Positions 20,393-29,872 of a DNA stretch of 64,000 nt are shown here, one piece after another (the first letter of the stretch is position 1; every line of letters starts with the position of its first letter). The position numbers and the translations under genes are program-made. The notes beneath the pieces were generated by a model. The model ran no database searches, was not told the DNA's origin, and saw only the letters and a list, made by a program, of their open reading frames with translations. The stretch comes from Streptomyces sp. ISL-94 (GTDB lineage: Bacteria; Actinomycetota; Actinomycetes; Streptomycetales; Streptomycetaceae): NCBI RefSeq assembly GCF_018614075.1, contig NZ_JAGGOZ010000026.1, forward strand, positions 35,463 through 99,462, in the 5' to 3' direction.

Positions 20393-21886
20393 TCAGTCCC
20401 TCTTGCAGATCCGGTCGAGGAGGTTGGCCGTGGCCCGCTGGACCCGCTCGTCGACGTGCCCGGGACGGTCGAGCGCCGGGGACCAGGCGAAGGTGCCGGA
20501 CGCGAAGACCAGGGCGCCGCTGGGCGCCCGGTAGAGGGAGGTCTCCTGGTGGCGGCGGTGGTTGTCGCTGTCGAGGTACGGGGAGTGCGCGAGCAGGATC
20601 CGGTCCTGGTGCTCGGGCAGCTGGGTGCGCGGGAAGTACCGGTCGGCCTCGCCGGCGACCAGGCCTGGCAGCTCGTCGTTCTCGCCGGCGCCGGTGGAGT
20701 CCCAGAGCCAGTGCGTGGCATTGCGCACGATCAGGGGCGCGGGTTCGGGGACCCGCCCCGCGTACTGGATGCCGAGCAGCTGCTGCTCGGGGCGGTCCAC
20801 CTCGCGCCAGAGGCTGGGGCGGCCGGGGCCGCGGCGTTTTCGGCAGGTGAGGAGGCGGTCCTCGACGCCGGAGGGCGAGGCGGCGAGCTCGACCTGCCAG
20901 TACATGGTGTTGGCGGAGAGGAAGACGAGCGAGGTGCCCTGGTCGCGGGCGCGCTCGACGGTGCGGCGCATGGGGGCGGACCAGTACTCGTCGTGGCCGG
21001 GGAAGACCAGGCCGCGGTAGCGGGCGGGGTCGACGCGGCCGGCGTGCAGGTCGCGGGCGTCGGCGTAGGCGAGGTCGTAGCCGTAGCGCTCGGCCCAGCG
21101 GATGAAGTCGTAGGCGTGGCCGACGTGGAGGGGCAGGCCCGCGCCCGCGTAGGGGCGGTCGAAGGAGACCGTGATGGCCGCGTCCCGCTCGCCGAGCAGC
21201 CGGCCTTCCTCGTCCCAGGCGTGGTAGAGGCTGGCGCCGGTGCGGCCGTCCTCCGGGTAGAGGTTGTAGGCCTGCCAGGTGATGTCGGGGAGCAGGAGCA
21301 GGAGGTCGGCGGGGTGGTCGTCGCGGACCGTGAAGGGGATGTGGGAGCGGTAGCCGTCGGCGGTGGTCAGGACGGCGACGTACGCGCCGACGTTCCAGTA
21401 GGACGGGACCTGGAGGCGCCAGGACAGCCACCAGTGGTGGCAGGAGACGGTCCGGTCGGCGGCGAGGAGGGCCGGCTGGACGATGCCGGAGAGGCGGGGA
21501 CTGGTAGTGATCTTGAAGGCGCCGTCGCCGCCGTAGTGGCCGATGCGGTAGACGTCGACGGAGAACTGCTGGGGCGGGTCGACGGTGATGTGGAAGTCGA
21601 TGGCCTCGCCGGGGGCGACGGCTCCGGTGGAGCTGAAGCCCTTGATCTGGCGGTGCACGTCGTCGGCGGTGCGGGGGCCGCCGTTGCCGCGGGCGCGGGG
21701 GATCTGGCCGGTGCCGGCGGCCGCGGCGGCCGGATCCACGTACCAGGGGACGACCTGGCCGGTGTCGTCGAAGTAGAGCTCGCTCCCCCGGAACCAGGGC
21801 AGGGGGCCCTGGCCGAAGGGATCGGTGACCGCGTGCGCGAGCGCACCTGACTCCCAACGCCGGATCTGGTCCGTACCCATGACCAT
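20393..21886 (-). CDS. N,N-dimethylformamidase large-subunit-like protein
   Basis: A 497-residue soluble protein resembling the C-terminal domain of the N,N-dimethylformamidase beta subunit, with the glutamine-amidotransferase-like core VFPGHDEYWS (about residues 290-300). The N-terminal part (IDFHITVDPPQQFSVDVYRIGHYGG) is a beta-sandwich seen in the same family. Enzymatic activity in Streptomyces is untested as far as I know. The start is ATG 21886 with GGGAGGGG just upstream; ATG 21880 is an alternative. It lies upstream of purC on the same strand, 74 bp apart. Confidence 0.75.
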   Translation of the reverse strand: MVMGTDQIRRWESGALAHAVTDPFGQGPLPWFRGSELYFDDTGQVVPWYVDPAAAAAGTGQIPRARGNGGPRTADDVHRQIKGFSSTGAVAPGEAIDFHITVDPPQQFSVDVYRIGHYGGDGAFKITTSPRLSGIVQPALLAADRTVSCHHWWLSWRLQVPSYWNVGAYVAVLTTADGYRSHIPFTVRDDHPADLLLLLPDITWQAYNLYPEDGRTGASLYHAWDEEGRLLGERDAAITVSFDRPYAGAGLPLHVGHAYDFIRWAERYGYDLAYADARDLHAGRVDPARYRGLVFPGHDEYWSAPMRRTVERARDQGTSLVFLSANTMYWQVELAASPSGVEDRLLTCRKRRGPGRPSLWREVDRPEQQLLGIQYAGRVPEPAPLIVRNATHWLWDSTGAGENDELPGLVAGEADRYFPRTQLPEHQDRILLAHSPYLDSDNHRRHQETSLYRAPSGALVFASGTFAWSPALDRPGHVDERVQRATANLLDRICKRD

Positions 21887-22063
21887 CGCTCCCCTCCCTA
21901 CCTCTCCCCCGAACGGGCATTCACAGGACCCCAGCACATCACATAACGCACGCAGTCCGTCACCGTTCGTCGCGAATTGACGTGACCGGAACATTGGAAT
22001 CCGACAATTCGTGCGGCTGACAGCCCTTGGGGGCGGCTCGCGGCGGCGGTTGGGGGCCTCGGC

Positions 22064-23779
22064 TCAGACCAGGCGCACCGGCTTCTCCGGGCGGACGCCC
22101 AGGTCCGCGAGCCAGTCGCGCAGGGGCTCGGGGTCTCCGTCCTCGACGAGCGACAGCACGCGCGGCGCCAGGTCCGAGCGGCGCTCGCCGCCGACCAGCA
22201 GGACCGGGCCGTCGAGCCAGTCCAGGCCCGGTGCGGCCCCGGCGGAGTCCACGGCCGCGCAGCACACCATCGCCGTCACGTGGTCGGCCAGCAGGTCCCG
22301 GCCCGTGCGCGGCGGCTGGAGCGGGAACAGCGGTACGGCGTCCCCGCCGCGCGCCTTCCCGGCGCCGCCGCCGGCCGGACCTGCGGCTCGCTCTTCGCGC
22401 GCCAGGTCCCCGGTGAGCCGTCCGGCCAGCGCCTCCCCGGCCGCGCCTTCGCCGGCGGGGTCGGTGAGGTAGTCCAGCACCCGCTCCAGCGTGGGCCCGG
22501 CGAAGCCGTCTGCGGTGGGTGGCGCTGAACCTGCGGCGGCGATCGCGGCGGGCCCGGCTGAAGCGGCCGAGTCAGCCGAAGCGGCGGATCCCGGAGGGCC
22601 GGCCGGCAGACCCGCCGTGACGGCCAGGGCGTCCAGCGCGGTGTGCAGCCGGGCCGCCTCCGTACGCCACTTGCGGTCCACGACCTCCTCCGGATACGCC
22701 GTCCAGGCCACGGGGGACCAGTCCGCCCCGGTCTCGGCCGGACTGCCGTGGAAGAGCCGCGCGGCCAGCAGCGAAGCCGCCTCGTCGATGACCCCGGGCT
22801 GCTCCAGCAGGTCACACGCGGGGCGCTCGCCGAGCCGGGAGGCGTACCCCTCGGCCAGCCGGTCCCGCCGGGACAGCTCGGTCAGCGCGGAGACCACCCC
22901 GGCGTCCAGGTGCGCCGGCCAGCGCCCCATCCGCCAGGCCGGCAGCGCGACCCGGGTCAGCAGCCGGTCCCAGCCCGCGTAGGCGAGGCCGACCTGCTCC
23001 TGGGCGACGATGCGCAGCCCGTAATCCACATCCTGTGCACGCTCCGAGGCGGCCGCGGCCACCCCGCGCTCCATCTCCGCGGCGTCCAGCCGGCACAGCC
23101 GCAGCAGCAGCCGGGCGGGCCCGGCGATCCAGCCGAGGCCGGGCCGGTTGCCCACGTCCACGGCGGCGTCCAGACCCCGTACAAAGCCGCGCGCGTCGGC
23201 TATGTCGGGATGCGCGGAAGGACCGGTACCTGCGACGACCGGCGCGAGCACCGCCCGTAGCTCCGCGACCCGCATCCACCACAGGAACGGCGAGCCGATC
23301 ACCAGCACGGGAGCCGCACCGGGCTCGGATTCCGGGCCGGTGGATATGCCGCCGCGGCGGTGGGCCGCATGGGTGCGGTCCTCCAGCCAGCTGTCGCAGT
23401 CCGGCGTCAGGGCTATCGCGGAGGGGGCCGGCACATCCATCCGGTCGGCCAGATCCCGCACCAGCCGGTAGAGGTCGGGAGCGGCGGCCTCGGTCAGCGG
23501 GACCGTCGGGGTCACGGCGGGGCCGGCCCGCAGCACCACCGCGGCGAATATCCCGCCGACGAGCAGCACCAGCGCGGCCACCGCACACACGGCGAGGGTC
23601 ACCGCGGGCCAGGGGTCACCGGCCAGCCGGCCCGTCATCCGGGCGGCCACCAGCACCACCGCGAGGGCGGCGGGCAGCAGCCCGAGGGCCAGGGCCCTGC
23701 TGCGTACGCGCAGCACGGCCAGAGCGCGGGACCGCGCGGACGGCACGCCCACTTCCATGATCGAACCGGTTCCGGACAC
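22064..23779 (-). CDS. Membrane protein with two N-terminal transmembrane helices
   Basis: A 571-residue hypothetical. Two hydrophobic helices (about residues 28-48 and 58-83) are followed by a long, mostly helical, Ala/Arg-rich soluble part. The topology (TM hairpin, then LYRLVRDLADRMDVPAPSAIAL) is reminiscent of M48/HtpX-like peptidases, but no HEXXH zinc motif is visible, so peptidase activity is not claimed. Residues ~420-445 form an Ala/Pro-rich linker. The start is GTG 23779 (ATG 23758 also plausible). Confidence 0.72.
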   Translation of the reverse strand: MSGTGSIMEVGVPSARSRALAVLRVRSRALALGLLPAALAVVLVAARMTGRLAGDPWPAVTLAVCAVAALVLLVGGIFAAVVLRAGPAVTPTVPLTEAAAPDLYRLVRDLADRMDVPAPSAIALTPDCDSWLEDRTHAAHRRGGISTGPESEPGAAPVLVIGSPFLWWMRVAELRAVLAPVVAGTGPSAHPDIADARGFVRGLDAAVDVGNRPGLGWIAGPARLLLRLCRLDAAEMERGVAAAASERAQDVDYGLRIVAQEQVGLAYAGWDRLLTRVALPAWRMGRWPAHLDAGVVSALTELSRRDRLAEGYASRLGERPACDLLEQPGVIDEAASLLAARLFHGSPAETGADWSPVAWTAYPEEVVDRKWRTEAARLHTALDALAVTAGLPAGPPGSAASADSAASAGPAAIAAAGSAPPTADGFAGPTLERVLDYLTDPAGEGAAGEALAGRLTGDLAREERAAGPAGGGAGKARGGDAVPLFPLQPPRTGRDLLADHVTAMVCCAAVDSAGAAPGLDWLDGPVLLVGGERRSDLAPRVLSLVEDGDPEPLRDWLADLGVRPEKPVRLV

Positions 23780-24008
23780 AGCCGGACCTCACCCCCTCTG
23801 CCCTGCGGCGGCTTTGCTCACTCCCCCACTGTGACACCCGCCACTGACATCGCAATGCCGGTGGGCCAAGTGCCGGAATGCTTGCGCCGCACCCTAGTTG
23901 GGACGCGCCCGGCCGTCAGGCAGACCGGGGGACCATCACCCGATGGAATGGCTTTGGGTAAAGGTGGGTGCGTTCGAACGCGGCTGGATGCAGTCGCACG
24001 CGAACACG

Positions 24009-24050
24009 CCCGCGGGCCCGGGCGCACCTCGTGCGCACCGGGCCCGCGGG
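24009..24050 (-). terminator. Terminator of purD
   Basis: A long, nearly perfect GC stem of about 19 bp with loop CTC lies 18 bp beyond the purD stop on the minus strand. Confidence 0.75.
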
Positions 24051-24067
24051 AACTGTGGAGCCGCAGT

Positions 24068-25321
<1,254 letters not shown>

Positions 25322-25381
25322 GCCGCCCAGGGTAGCCCGGACGCAGTGGCGCGTTTCGTGCGGCCACCCAATGAGGAGGGC

Positions 25382-27562
25382 CTACTCGTTCGTGTATTCC
25401 TCCACAACGGTGGCTCCGAGCTCGCGCACGATGAGGTCGTGTCCCGTGAGCGCGCTGTCGACGAGGTCGGGATCGTCCTCCTCCGCGAAGTCGTCCTCGG
25501 GCGCGACCGGCGGGGGCGCCTGCTGTACGGGAGGCTGCGGGCCGGAAGCCGACTGCTGTGACTGCTGCGGCGGCTGGGGCTGCTGCGGCTGCTGCGGCTG
25601 GTACTGCGGGGCGGGCGCTGAGGGGGCCGGGGGCGGCGGGCTGTAGGCCGGGGCCGCGTAGGAGTTCTGGGCGGCGGGGGCCGGGCCGCCGCCTCCCACC
25701 ACGGCGTCGATCTTCCAGTTGACCTGGAACTGCTCGGCCAGGACCGCCTTGAGCACGTCCTCGCTGCCGCTGCTCGCGAAGTTGTCGCGGGCTCCGGCGT
25801 TGGGGAAGCCGAGCTGGAGGGTGGTGCCGTCGAAGCCGGTGACCTGGGCGTTCTGACTGAGCAGGATCCAGGTGAAGCGTCGGCGGTTCTTGACGGCCTC
25901 CAGGACGTTCGGCCACATCGCCTGCACCTGCCCGGCGCCGGCGGCCATGCCGGGGGAGGGCGCCGCGGCCGGGGCCGGGGCGGGCCCCGCGGGGGCGGGC
26001 GCGGGCGCGGAGGCGGCCGGCCTCCCCTGGCCGGGCGCGGCCGCGCTGGGCCAGGCCCCGGCGGCGGGCGCGGCCGGGGTGGGGGCGGGGGCGGGGGCTC
26101 CCGGCCCGGCGCCGGTTGCTCCGGCGCCGGGCTGCGCAGCTCCCGGCCAGGCGCCGGGCGCGGGAGCCGGCGCGGCCTGAACCGCGGGCTCCGGCGGCGC
26201 GGGGGCCCGTACGGCTTCGGGAGCCCTTACCGGCTCGGGAGCCCGAACCGGCTCGGGAGCCGGGGCTTGGGCCACCGCCGGGGCCTGCGCGGCGGCACGC
26301 GCGGCGGCGACACCGCCACCCGGACCGGCCGGCGCCATGGCATGCGCCTCGGGGGCGGGCACGTACCCCATGGCCGGGGCGGGCCCGGCGTGGAAGGCGG
26401 CGGCGCCGCTGCGCTCCAGCCGGTCGAGCCTGGCCTGGAAGGACCGCTCGTCGTCGAAGGCGGCGGGCAGCAGCACGCGGGCGCAGATCAGCTCCAGCTG
26501 GAGCCGCGGCGAGGTCGCGCCCCGCATCTCGGTGAGCCCGGTGTTGACGAGATCGGCGGCGCGCGACAGCTCGGCGGCCCCGAAGACCGAGGCCTGGGCC
26601 TGCATCCGCTCCACGACATCGGCGGGGGCGTCGATCAGGCCCTTCTCCCCGGCGTCGGGCACGGCGGCCAGGATGACCAGGTCCCGCAGCCGCTCCAGCA
26701 GGTCGGCGGCGAAGCGCCGGGGGTCGTTGCCCCCTTCGACCACCCGGTCGACGATCTCGAAGGCGGCGGCCCCGTCCCCGGCGGCGAAGGCGTCGATGAC
26801 GGAGTCGAGCAGGGTCCCCTCGGTGTACCCGAGCAGGGAGGTCGCCATGGCATACGTCACACCGTCATCACCCGCACCGGCGAGCAGCTGGTCCATGACG
26901 GACATCGAGTCACGTACGGATCCGGCGCCGGCGCGCACGACGAGCGGCAGCACGCCGTCCTCGACCGTGGCGCCCTCGCGCCCGCAGACCTCGCCCAGGT
27001 AGTCCCGCAGCGTCCCGGGCGGGACCAGCCGGAAGGGATAGTGGTGCGTCCTGGACCGGATCGTCCCGATGACCTTCTCGGGCTCCGTGGTCGCGAAAAT
27101 GAACTTGAGGTGCTCCGGCGGCTCCTCGACCACCTTCAGCAGGGCGTTGAAGCCCGCCGAGGTGACCATGTGCGCCTCGTCGATGATGTAGATCTTGTAC
27201 CGGCTCGACGCGGGCCCGAAGAAGGCCTTTTCCCGCAGGTCACGGGCATCGTCCACACCACCGTGCGAGGCTGCGTCGATCTCGATGACGTCGATGGACC
27301 CCGGCCCGTTCCGCGCCAGGTCGCGGCAGGACTGGCACTCCCCGCAGGGGGTGGGGGTGGGACCCTGCTCACAGTTCAGACACCGGGCCAGGATGCGCGC
27401 GCTGGTCGTCTTTCCACAGCCGCGCGGCCCGCTGAACAGGTACGCGTGATTGACCCGGTTGTTCCGCAGGGCCTGCATCAGCGGTGCAGTGACATGCTCC
27501 TGCCCGATGACCTCGGCGAACGACTCGGGACGATAGCGGCGGTACAGCGCAAGGGACGACAC
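25382..27562 (-). CDS. dnaX: DNA polymerase III subunits gamma and tau
   Basis: A 726-residue clamp-loader subunit. The AAA+ domain has Walker A FSGPRGCGKTTSA, a zinc module CLNCEQGPTPTPCGECQSC, Walker B IIDEAHMVT and sensor 1 FIFATTEPEK. After the collar domain come an Ala/Pro/Gly-rich linker (about residues 390-570) and the tau-specific C-terminal region, ending in an acidic tail. GTG 27562 (VSSLALYRRYRPESF) matches the usual Streptomyces start, although no SD is evident; ATG 27592 is possible. The SRP RNA gene lies immediately upstream on the same strand. Confidence 0.95.
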   Translation of the reverse strand: MSSLALYRRYRPESFAEVIGQEHVTAPLMQALRNNRVNHAYLFSGPRGCGKTTSARILARCLNCEQGPTPTPCGECQSCRDLARNGPGSIDVIEIDAASHGGVDDARDLREKAFFGPASSRYKIYIIDEAHMVTSAGFNALLKVVEEPPEHLKFIFATTEPEKVIGTIRSRTHHYPFRLVPPGTLRDYLGEVCGREGATVEDGVLPLVVRAGAGSVRDSMSVMDQLLAGAGDDGVTYAMATSLLGYTEGTLLDSVIDAFAAGDGAAAFEIVDRVVEGGNDPRRFAADLLERLRDLVILAAVPDAGEKGLIDAPADVVERMQAQASVFGAAELSRAADLVNTGLTEMRGATSPRLQLELICARVLLPAAFDDERSFQARLDRLERSGAAAFHAGPAPAMGYVPAPEAHAMAPAGPGGGVAAARAAAQAPAVAQAPAPEPVRAPEPVRAPEAVRAPAPPEPAVQAAPAPAPGAWPGAAQPGAGATGAGPGAPAPAPTPAAPAAGAWPSAAAPGQGRPAASAPAPAPAGPAPAPAAAPSPGMAAGAGQVQAMWPNVLEAVKNRRRFTWILLSQNAQVTGFDGTTLQLGFPNAGARDNFASSGSEDVLKAVLAEQFQVNWKIDAVVGGGGPAPAAQNSYAAPAYSPPPPAPSAPAPQYQPQQPQQPQPPQQSQQSASGPQPPVQQAPPPVAPEDDFAEEDDPDLVDSALTGHDLIVRELGATVVEEYTNE

Positions 27563-27632
27563 GTATACGAGGTTATCCGGGCCCACCGACATCAGCGGCC
27601 CGCCGACGCCCCTCGGGCCCCCGGAACGCAAA

Positions 27633-27722
27633 GGGCCCCCCACGCACCCGCCAGAGCCCACTTACCCTTGCTGCCTTCCGGCCCTGGGGGAGTTGGGTGA
27701 GATAGCGCCACGTGAGGGGCTG
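27633..27722 (-). ncRNA. ffs: Signal recognition particle RNA (small 4.5S type)
   Basis: On the minus strand the conserved SRP domain IV motif GGCCGGAAGGCAGCAAGG lies at the apex of a long hairpin. The ends close with CCCCTCACG (27711-27719) pairing with CGTGGGGGG (27636-27644). The RNA is about 90 nt. It pairs with Ffh for co-translational targeting. Ends are approximate. Confidence 0.93.
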
Positions 27723-27876
27723 GACCCCACCCTAGCGGATCCCCACCCCCGGAATCGAGCCCACTCCCCCCGAACCCTCGCCCGGACCCCCTCCCGGACC
27801 CCACCCGACCCCCGACCTGGCTGCCGCAGACGATCACGTTCGCGAGCACCCCTCAACGTCTTGTATTGTTTGCGGC

Positions 27877-27964
27877 GGAGGATTCGCCTAGTGGCCTAGG
27901 GCGCACGCTTGGAAAGCGTGTTGGGGGCAACCCCTCACGAGTTCGAATCTCGTATCCTCCGCCA
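27877..27964 (+). tRNA. tRNA-Ser (anticodon GGA), integration target
   Basis: Acceptor GGAGGAT pairs with ATCCTCC. Anticodon arm CACGC-TTGGAAA-GCGTG gives GGA. A long variable arm (TTGGGGGCAACCCCTC) is typical of serine tRNA, and CCA is encoded (27962-27964). Its 3' 55 bp recur at 53728 and 56982, marking it as the attachment site of the accessory island. Confidence 0.97.
27910..27964 (+). repeat. attL: tRNA-Ser 3' end, direct repeat copy 1
   Basis: A 55-bp direct repeat identical to 53728-53782. Identity with the third copy extends through the downstream terminator (27965-28018 equals 57037-57090). Confidence 0.9.
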
Positions 27965-27988
27965 TTGCTCTCACCGGGCAATACGTTG

Positions 27989-28018
27989 AAGAGCCCCACC
28001 GCTTGCGGTGGGGCTCTT
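27989..28018 (+). terminator. Terminator of tRNA-Ser
   Basis: Hairpin AAGAGCCCCACCGC with its complement, ending in CTCTTT. It also serves as the end of the minus-strand integrase remnant. An identical copy lies at 57061-57090. Confidence 0.85.
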
Positions 28019-28027
28019 TGCGTGTCC

Positions 28028-29289
28028 TCAGGCCGCGTTGTCCTGGTCTTTGTCCACAGAGCCCTTCTCCGAGGGGCCCCAGATGGCTTCCGCGATCTTC
28101 TGCGCCACGTCCTTCAGCATGGCGTCGGGCACGTGCAGGTACCGCGCGCGCATCCGGGAGGACGTGCCCGGCTCCCAACCCATGATCTGGTCGATGACGC
28201 GGAACGCCGAGCAGCATGAGCACGGTCGCGGCGGTGTGCCGTGCGTCGTGGAGGCGCGCGTCCCTTACCCCGGCATCCCCCAGCAGCTTCTTCCAGTCGT
28301 GGTAGTCCGTGTTCGGGCTGAGCGGACCGCCGAGCGGTTTGGTGAACACGTACTCCGACTCGGTCCACTGGTCGCCGGCGGCCTTCCGCTCGCGGGCCTG
28401 CACGTCCTTGTGTGCCCGGAGCATCCGAACCAGCGGCCCCGGCAGGGGCACCGCACGGCGCCCCGCCCGCGACTTCGTGTTCTTCGTCTCACGCCGCACC
28501 TGCTCGCGCAGGGGGCAGTACCCGGCCTTCCGGCCGCACGGCTCAGCCTCCTTGCATCCGTGCTCGTACTTCGGCCGCAGCCGGTTCCGGCGCAGCTTCA
28601 GGTACTCATGCTCCAGGTCCACGTCAGCCCACCGAAGCCCCAGCGTCTCCCCCTGCCTCAGGCCCAGCGCGAGAGCGAGCATCCAGCGGGCGCTGTTGCG
28701 CCGCTTGTTCACCTCGATCAGTAGGCTCTGCACCTCCTCGACCGAGTAGGGCTCGATCTCCTCCTCGGCCTCCTCCACCCTCGGCGGCTTGGCCAGCGCG
28801 GCGGCGTTCTTTGCCGCGTGGCCGCGCCCTACGGCCTCCCCCAGGGCGGTACGCGCGGTCCGGTGGGCCTGGTGAGCCGTGGCAGGCTTGCTGCCGTTCG
28901 CCTTCATCCGCCGGTAGAGGCTCTCCAGGTGTTCCGGCTCCAAGCGGTCGATCCGGTGCTTGCCGATACCGGGCACGAGGTGCACCCGAACAGCCACCTC
29001 GTAGCCGTCGTAGGTGTTCTCGCTGACGACTTCCTTGGCGATGTTCTCGACCCAGTGCCACAGCCCCAGGCTGCTGGGCAGTCCCTTGGTCGCGCTGCTT
29101 CTCCAGCCGCTTGACCTCCTCCTTGAGGAGGTCTTCTGAAGCGCGGGTGATGTGCCGGCGGTACGGCTCGCCGTTGTCCCGGTAGCCCATCGGCACCCTG
29201 GCGTGCCAGCGGCCGTCCTTCCCGAAGTAGATCGCGGACTCGCCATTGGCTCGGCGGGTGCCCTTCTTCTTGCTCTCTGCCACAGGCAT
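28028..29289 (-). pseudogene. Tyrosine recombinase (integrase) with two frameshifts
   Basis: Three frame segments together make a full site-specific integrase. The first has the start MPVAESKKKGTRRANGES (ATG 29289) and the AP2-like N-terminus (IYFGKDGRWHARVPMGYRDNG). The second has the SAM-like domain and the catalytic core ALGLRQGETLGLRW (Arg) and LHDARHTAATVL (His-x-x-Arg). The third has the tyrosine segment MRARYLHVPD. Frame is lost near 29083-29085 (one extra base in a G-run) and near 28201. It faces tRNA-Ser, as expected. Sequencing error at the G-run cannot be excluded, but two separate shifts favour real decay. Confidence 0.85.
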
Positions 29290-29365
29290 GCTCCTGTCTC
29301 GGGTGAGTCGAGTGGCGGGCTGGATGGCGGACTGCCCTGGCTGCGGGGCCACCGTCCCGGCGTCG

Positions 29366-29602
29366 TCAAGCCGCGCGGTGGGCAGTGCGGAGACGGGTCA
29401 CGTACGCGGCCGGCGCGTCAACCGGGACCCTGCGGAGTCCACCGATCGTGACGGACTCCAGGGCACCCGTGCGGATGAGGTGAAAGCAGGTGGTCCGACC
29501 GATGCGGAGCCGCCGGGCGGCTTCTTCGACGGTCAACAGCACCAGCGTCGGGTCTGCCGCGAGGGGCGCGGCGACTTGGGTGTCGTGCATGGGCTCGCTC
29601 AT
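29366..29602 (-). CDS. Excisionase (Xis), MerR-like helix-turn-helix
   Basis: A 78-residue protein with the excisionase-type winged helix: LLTVEEAARRLRIGRTTCFHLIRTGALESVTIGGLRRVPVDA. Such proteins bend DNA and direct the integrase toward excision. The ATG at 29602 is preferred; the longer frame upstream runs through the iteron array. It sits 76 bp before int in the standard actinobacterial int-xis order. The gene looks intact although its integrase is broken. Confidence 0.85.
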   Translation of the reverse strand: MSEPMHDTQVAAPLAADPTLVLLTVEEAARRLRIGRTTCFHLIRTGALESVTIGGLRRVPVDAPAAYVTRLRTAHRAA

Positions 29603-29612
29603 TGGCGGGCCG

Positions 29613-29866
29613 CCACAGAAACCACGCAATACACAGAAACCCTGAGGTGAGCCGCTGACCTGCGCGAACAGGGCCGTGAGGGCCGGTGGACGGGCTGCCA
29701 CAGAAATGGCGGGAAGTCCCACAGAAATAGGCGGGCCGGGGCGGGCTCGCATTTGTGTGGTTCTTCTGCGGGTTTCTGTGGCAGCCGTCCGACGGCGGTC
29801 CTTGGCTGCGTTCGCGCAGGTCAGGGGTCTAGCGGGGCTATTTCTGTGATTCTGTGGTTTCTGTGG
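29613..29866. repeat. Array of CCACAGAAAY iterons in two opposed blocks
   Basis: Copies of (C)CACAGAAA(C/T) lie at 29613, 29632, 29698 and 29719 on the plus strand, and as the reverse complement at 29772, 29840, 29850 (short) and 29857. A further inverted pair, TGACCTGCGCGAA (about 29656) and TTCGCGCAGGTCA (about 29811), frames the centre. The array fills the gap between xis and the DUF3987 gene, where a replication origin or a xis/rep operator is expected. Confidence 0.75.
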
Positions 29867-29872
29867 CGGGGG

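Noticed and set aside
19413..21920. An 835-residue minus-strand frame giving purC a huge N-terminal extension
   Set aside because: The upstream part is Arg/Pro-rich shadow of the 20393-21886 gene. purC has its own GTG and ribosome site at 20318.
25382..27562. Programmed frameshift in dnaX to make gamma
   Set aside because: No slippery A-rich heptamer is evident in the GC-rich linker, so nothing supports it here.
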